From Sulfurihydrogenibium sp. YO3AOP1 (lineage in GTDB: Bacteria > Aquificota > Aquificia > Aquificales > Hydrogenothermaceae), in assembly GCF_000020325.1 (NCBI RefSeq), contig NC_010730.1, positions 1,261,501-1,325,500 on the forward strand: a DNA stretch of 64,000 bases. The letters are read 5' to 3'. Every line of letters begins with the position of its first letter. Position 1 is the stretch's first letter. Positions 62,281-64,000 of the stretch are shown here, piece after piece. Position numbers and translations under genes: made by a program. The notes below the pieces were generated by a model. The model saw only the letters and a list, made by a program, of their open reading frames with translations. It was not told the origin of the DNA and did no database searches.

Positions 62281-62709
62281 ATGTTATCAGAATCTGTTAA
62301 AGATTGTATAAGAGCTTTAATCTATCTTGCTATAAATCAAGAGAAAAACTATGTTTCCGTAAAAGAAATAGCTGAAAAATTAAATCTTCCTTTTCATTAT
62401 TTGGCAAAAAACGTTCAAAAACTTGTGAAATCTGGAATTCTTGAATCTTATAGAGGTCCAAAGGGTGGTATAGTTTTTAAACAGCCAATAGAAAGCATAA
62501 AAATAATAGATATTATTAAATCATTAGATGATGATAGGTTATTCAAATCTTGTATTTTAGGGTTTGAAGAATGTAGTGATGAAAATCCATGTGCCATTCA
62601 TAATAGATGGGTTGTTGAAAGAAATCATTTGTATAATCTTTTTAATACATCTCTTAAAGATATAGTGGAAGATATAAAACAAGGGAAAATTAGCAACGTA
62701 AAATTATGA
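62281..62709 (+). CDS. Rrf2-family transcriptional regulator
   Basis: A 142-residue winged-helix regulator. The HTH is SVKEIAEKLNLPFHYLAKNV, with LVKSGILESYRGPKGG as the wing. Three cysteines, SCILGFEECSDENPCAIH, have the spacing that binds an Fe-S cluster in IscR, NsrR and RsrR. It likely senses redox state, iron or NO. The ATG is at 62281; an earlier in-frame start would lie inside the previous gene. It overlaps lipB by 4 bases. Confidence 0.88.
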   Translation: MLSESVKDCIRALIYLAINQEKNYVSVKEIAEKLNLPFHYLAKNVQKLVKSGILESYRGPKGGIVFKQPIESIKIIDIIKSLDDDRLFKSCILGFEECSDENPCAIHNRWVVERNHLYNLFNTSLKDIVEDIKQGKISNVKL

Positions 62710-63284
62710 TAGAAATTGTAAATCTTGGATTGATTGATTATCAAAATGGTTTGAATATTATGAAAGATTTTCACAAAAAAGCATTAGAGAATAATAAAAA
62801 CTATCTTTTGATATGTCAGCATTATGATGTTTATACAGTAGGTCAAAATGAAAATAAAAATTTTCCTGTAAATGTGATAAAAACAGATAGGGGCGGGTCT
62901 ATAACGTTTCACGGACCCGGTCAGCCAATTTTTTATTTTATTTTTAAAGTTAAAAGTCCAATTGTTTTTTATAAAAAAGTAGTTAAGTCTTTTGATATGA
63001 TTTTTAAACCCCTTTGTGAAAAAATTTATCATGATTTTAAAAATCCTGGATTTTACATTGAAAATAGAAAGCTTGCGTCAATAGGGTTTAAGTATAGCAA
63101 GGGTTATTCTTTGCACGGCGTAGCTGTAAATCATTCAGTTGATTTAGATAAATTTAATCTAATAAAACCATGTAATTTAGATGGTTACGTTGCAACATCC
63201 TTAATCAATGAAGGTATTGAGATTGAATTAGATGAGTTGGTCAGTAGAATAACGAATAGTATATTAAAGAATTTTCAAAGGTAA
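62706..63284 (+). CDS. lipB: Octanoyltransferase LipB
   Basis: A 192-residue enzyme that moves octanoate from acyl carrier protein to lipoate-dependent enzymes. The motif TDRGGSITFHGPGQ is diagnostic. The catalytic Lys lies in RKLASIG, and the catalytic Cys in IKPCNLDGYVATSL. It is coupled by ATGA to the Rrf2 gene. lipA is not in the window. Confidence 0.93.
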   Translation: MIEIVNLGLIDYQNGLNIMKDFHKKALENNKNYLLICQHYDVYTVGQNENKNFPVNVIKTDRGGSITFHGPGQPIFYFIFKVKSPIVFYKKVVKSFDMIFKPLCEKIYHDFKNPGFYIENRKLASIGFKYSKGYSLHGVAVNHSVDLDKFNLIKPCNLDGYVATSLINEGIEIELDELVSRITNSILKNFQR

Positions 63285-63743
63285 GAAGTTTGTTTAAATA
63301 AAGTCTATATCAACTTTATAAATGGTAAACACTATTAATATTTTTCAATTTACTTATTACCATATCCCACCTTGGATGAGAAATTAGTGGTTTATAGAAT
63401 TTAAAAAGAAGATCCTTCGGACCTACGTCCTCAGGATAAAAAATAAAGTGGAAAAGTGTAAGAGTAGGGGGCGATTCATGAATCGCCCTTACGAAAGTAA
63501 AGTTGTAATTCTTAAGCCGTGCGAAGAATCTACTACTTTTATTAAATTTCTCACCTGACATATTTTTTGTTATTATTATATTAATATACGATGACATGTA
63601 TTAGAACACTCTTAATAAAATATCCCAAATTTTTTCTCAATTTTGCAAAAATCAAAAAAGGTTAACTGAGTTTTCAAATGATTTTATCTAAAATTTTAGG
63701 TATAATTTTTGCATATTTTTTATAAAAAAATTTGGAGACGGTC
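63285..63743. repeat. Repeat-filled gap with palindrome and an IS-end-like piece
   Basis: About 63404-63440 holds AAGATCCTTCGGACCTACGT, CCTCAGGAT. The palindrome GGGCGATTCATGAATCGCCC is at about 63469-63488. About 63515-63530 has AAGCCGTGCGAAGAATC. Near 63580-63596, TATTAATATACGATGACATG resembles in inverse orientation the left end of the IS110 elements (GTCATCGTATATTAAATATA). No gene is supported. Confidence 0.6.
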
Positions 63744-64000
63744 TTGAAGGTAGGAATAGTTGGCATTGGAAATATGGGCAGTAAGTATGTTAATAAATTT
63801 AAAGAGTTAAACCTGGATTATGTTCTTATAGATTCAAATCCTGAACAACTTTCAAAATTTCCTGATAATGTTAAAAAATATCAAGATATAGAAAAGGCTT
63901 TAAATGAGGATTTAGACGCTGTTTTTGTAGCAACATCTCCACAATCGCATCTTCCAATAGCAAGAAAATTTTTAGATGCTGGCATTAATGTAATGGTAGA
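63744..64000 (+). CDS. Gfo/Idh/MocA family oxidoreductase, N-terminal part (truncated by window edge)
   Basis: The first 85 residues of a Rossmann-fold oxidoreductase. It begins MKVGIVGIGNMGSKYVNKF with the nucleotide loop GIGNMG. AVFVATSPQSHLPIARKFLD, with the P.SHL pattern of the family, and GINVMVE follow. The end lies outside the window. The TTG start follows GGAGA at a good distance. Substrates in this family are mostly sugars or their derivatives. Confidence 0.85.
   Translation, partial: MKVGIVGIGNMGSKYVNKFKELNLDYVLIDSNPEQLSKFPDNVKKYQDIEKALNEDLDAVFVATSPQSHLPIARKFLDAGINVMV

Noticed and set aside
63316-63597. 93-codon minus-strand frame near the window end
   Set aside because: It covers repeat sequence and the palindrome and has no recognisable protein pattern.

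Overview
The window is a gene-dense, AT-rich bacterial chromosome segment. Gene content and style point to a thermophilic member of the Aquificota, most like Sulfurihydrogenibium: a low-GC chromosome, a family B DNA polymerase, superoxide reductase paired with superoxide dismutase, methionine-salvage genes, DUF29 paralogues and very short operon junctions. The genus is an inference; no marker gene such as 16S rRNA is present. Genes are mostly single housekeeping enzymes scattered in small operons, with frequent 4-nt ATGA or TTGA overlaps and many GTG and TTG starts.

Layout. 1-9.6 kb: end of a family B polymerase, upp, a histone-deacetylase-like hydrolase, murE-murC-pncB-znuA-like-phosphatase, and a membrane metallophosphoesterase. 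9.7-13 kb: small proteins, a PAS-PAS-GGDEF-EAL protein broken at an A7 run, and an NDUFA9-like oxidoreductase. 13.1-14.4 kb: IS110-family element, copy 1. 14.6-22.4 kb: rpsU-yqeY-cvpA facing ilvE, membrane proteins, a copper ATPase broken at an A9 run, and a U32 peptidase-family protein. 22.9-31 kb: pabB, hisIE, DUF29, a peroxiredoxin, pyrK, queD, a gamma carbonic anhydrase, HU, tRNA-Pro, surE and trpE. 31.3-44 kb: polysaccharide deacetylase, kup, coaBC, an acyltransferase plus SGNH pair, a DnaC-like loader, hisB, a DeoR/NosL-like fusion, superoxide reductase and dismutase, and tgt. 44.3-45.6 kb: IS110 copy 2, inverted. 45.7-50.6 kb: a minus-strand operon mtnB-DUF29-DUF29-mtnD-DUF2628-fabI-thiS-hisS. 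51-64 kb: dedA, comEC, rhodanese, nth, an amino acid permease, ilvD-metK, thiC under a TPP riboswitch, a CopD-like protein, an Rrf2 regulator, lipB and the start of a Gfo/Idh/MocA oxidoreductase.

Main novelty. The non-coding leader of each IS110 copy folds into two looped stems. One loop carries short guides that match the element's own ends (donor guides). The other carries guides that match the ends of a dispersed MITE-like repeat occupying nearly every longer intergenic gap (target guides). Both copies sit at the same position in that repeat (GTCAT-CCTGAG). The target guides differ between the copies and correspond to two repeat variants. This is a bridge-RNA-type system visible by eye, with the repeat family as landing pads.

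Other highlights: two genes whose full-length products need a -1 shift at poly-A runs (copper ATPase and GGDEF-EAL), apparent CTG and ATT/ATA starts in tgt and a phosphatase, a divergent promoter pair sharing one palindromic -35 box, and a TPP riboswitch with an 8-nt anti-Shine-Dalgarno.
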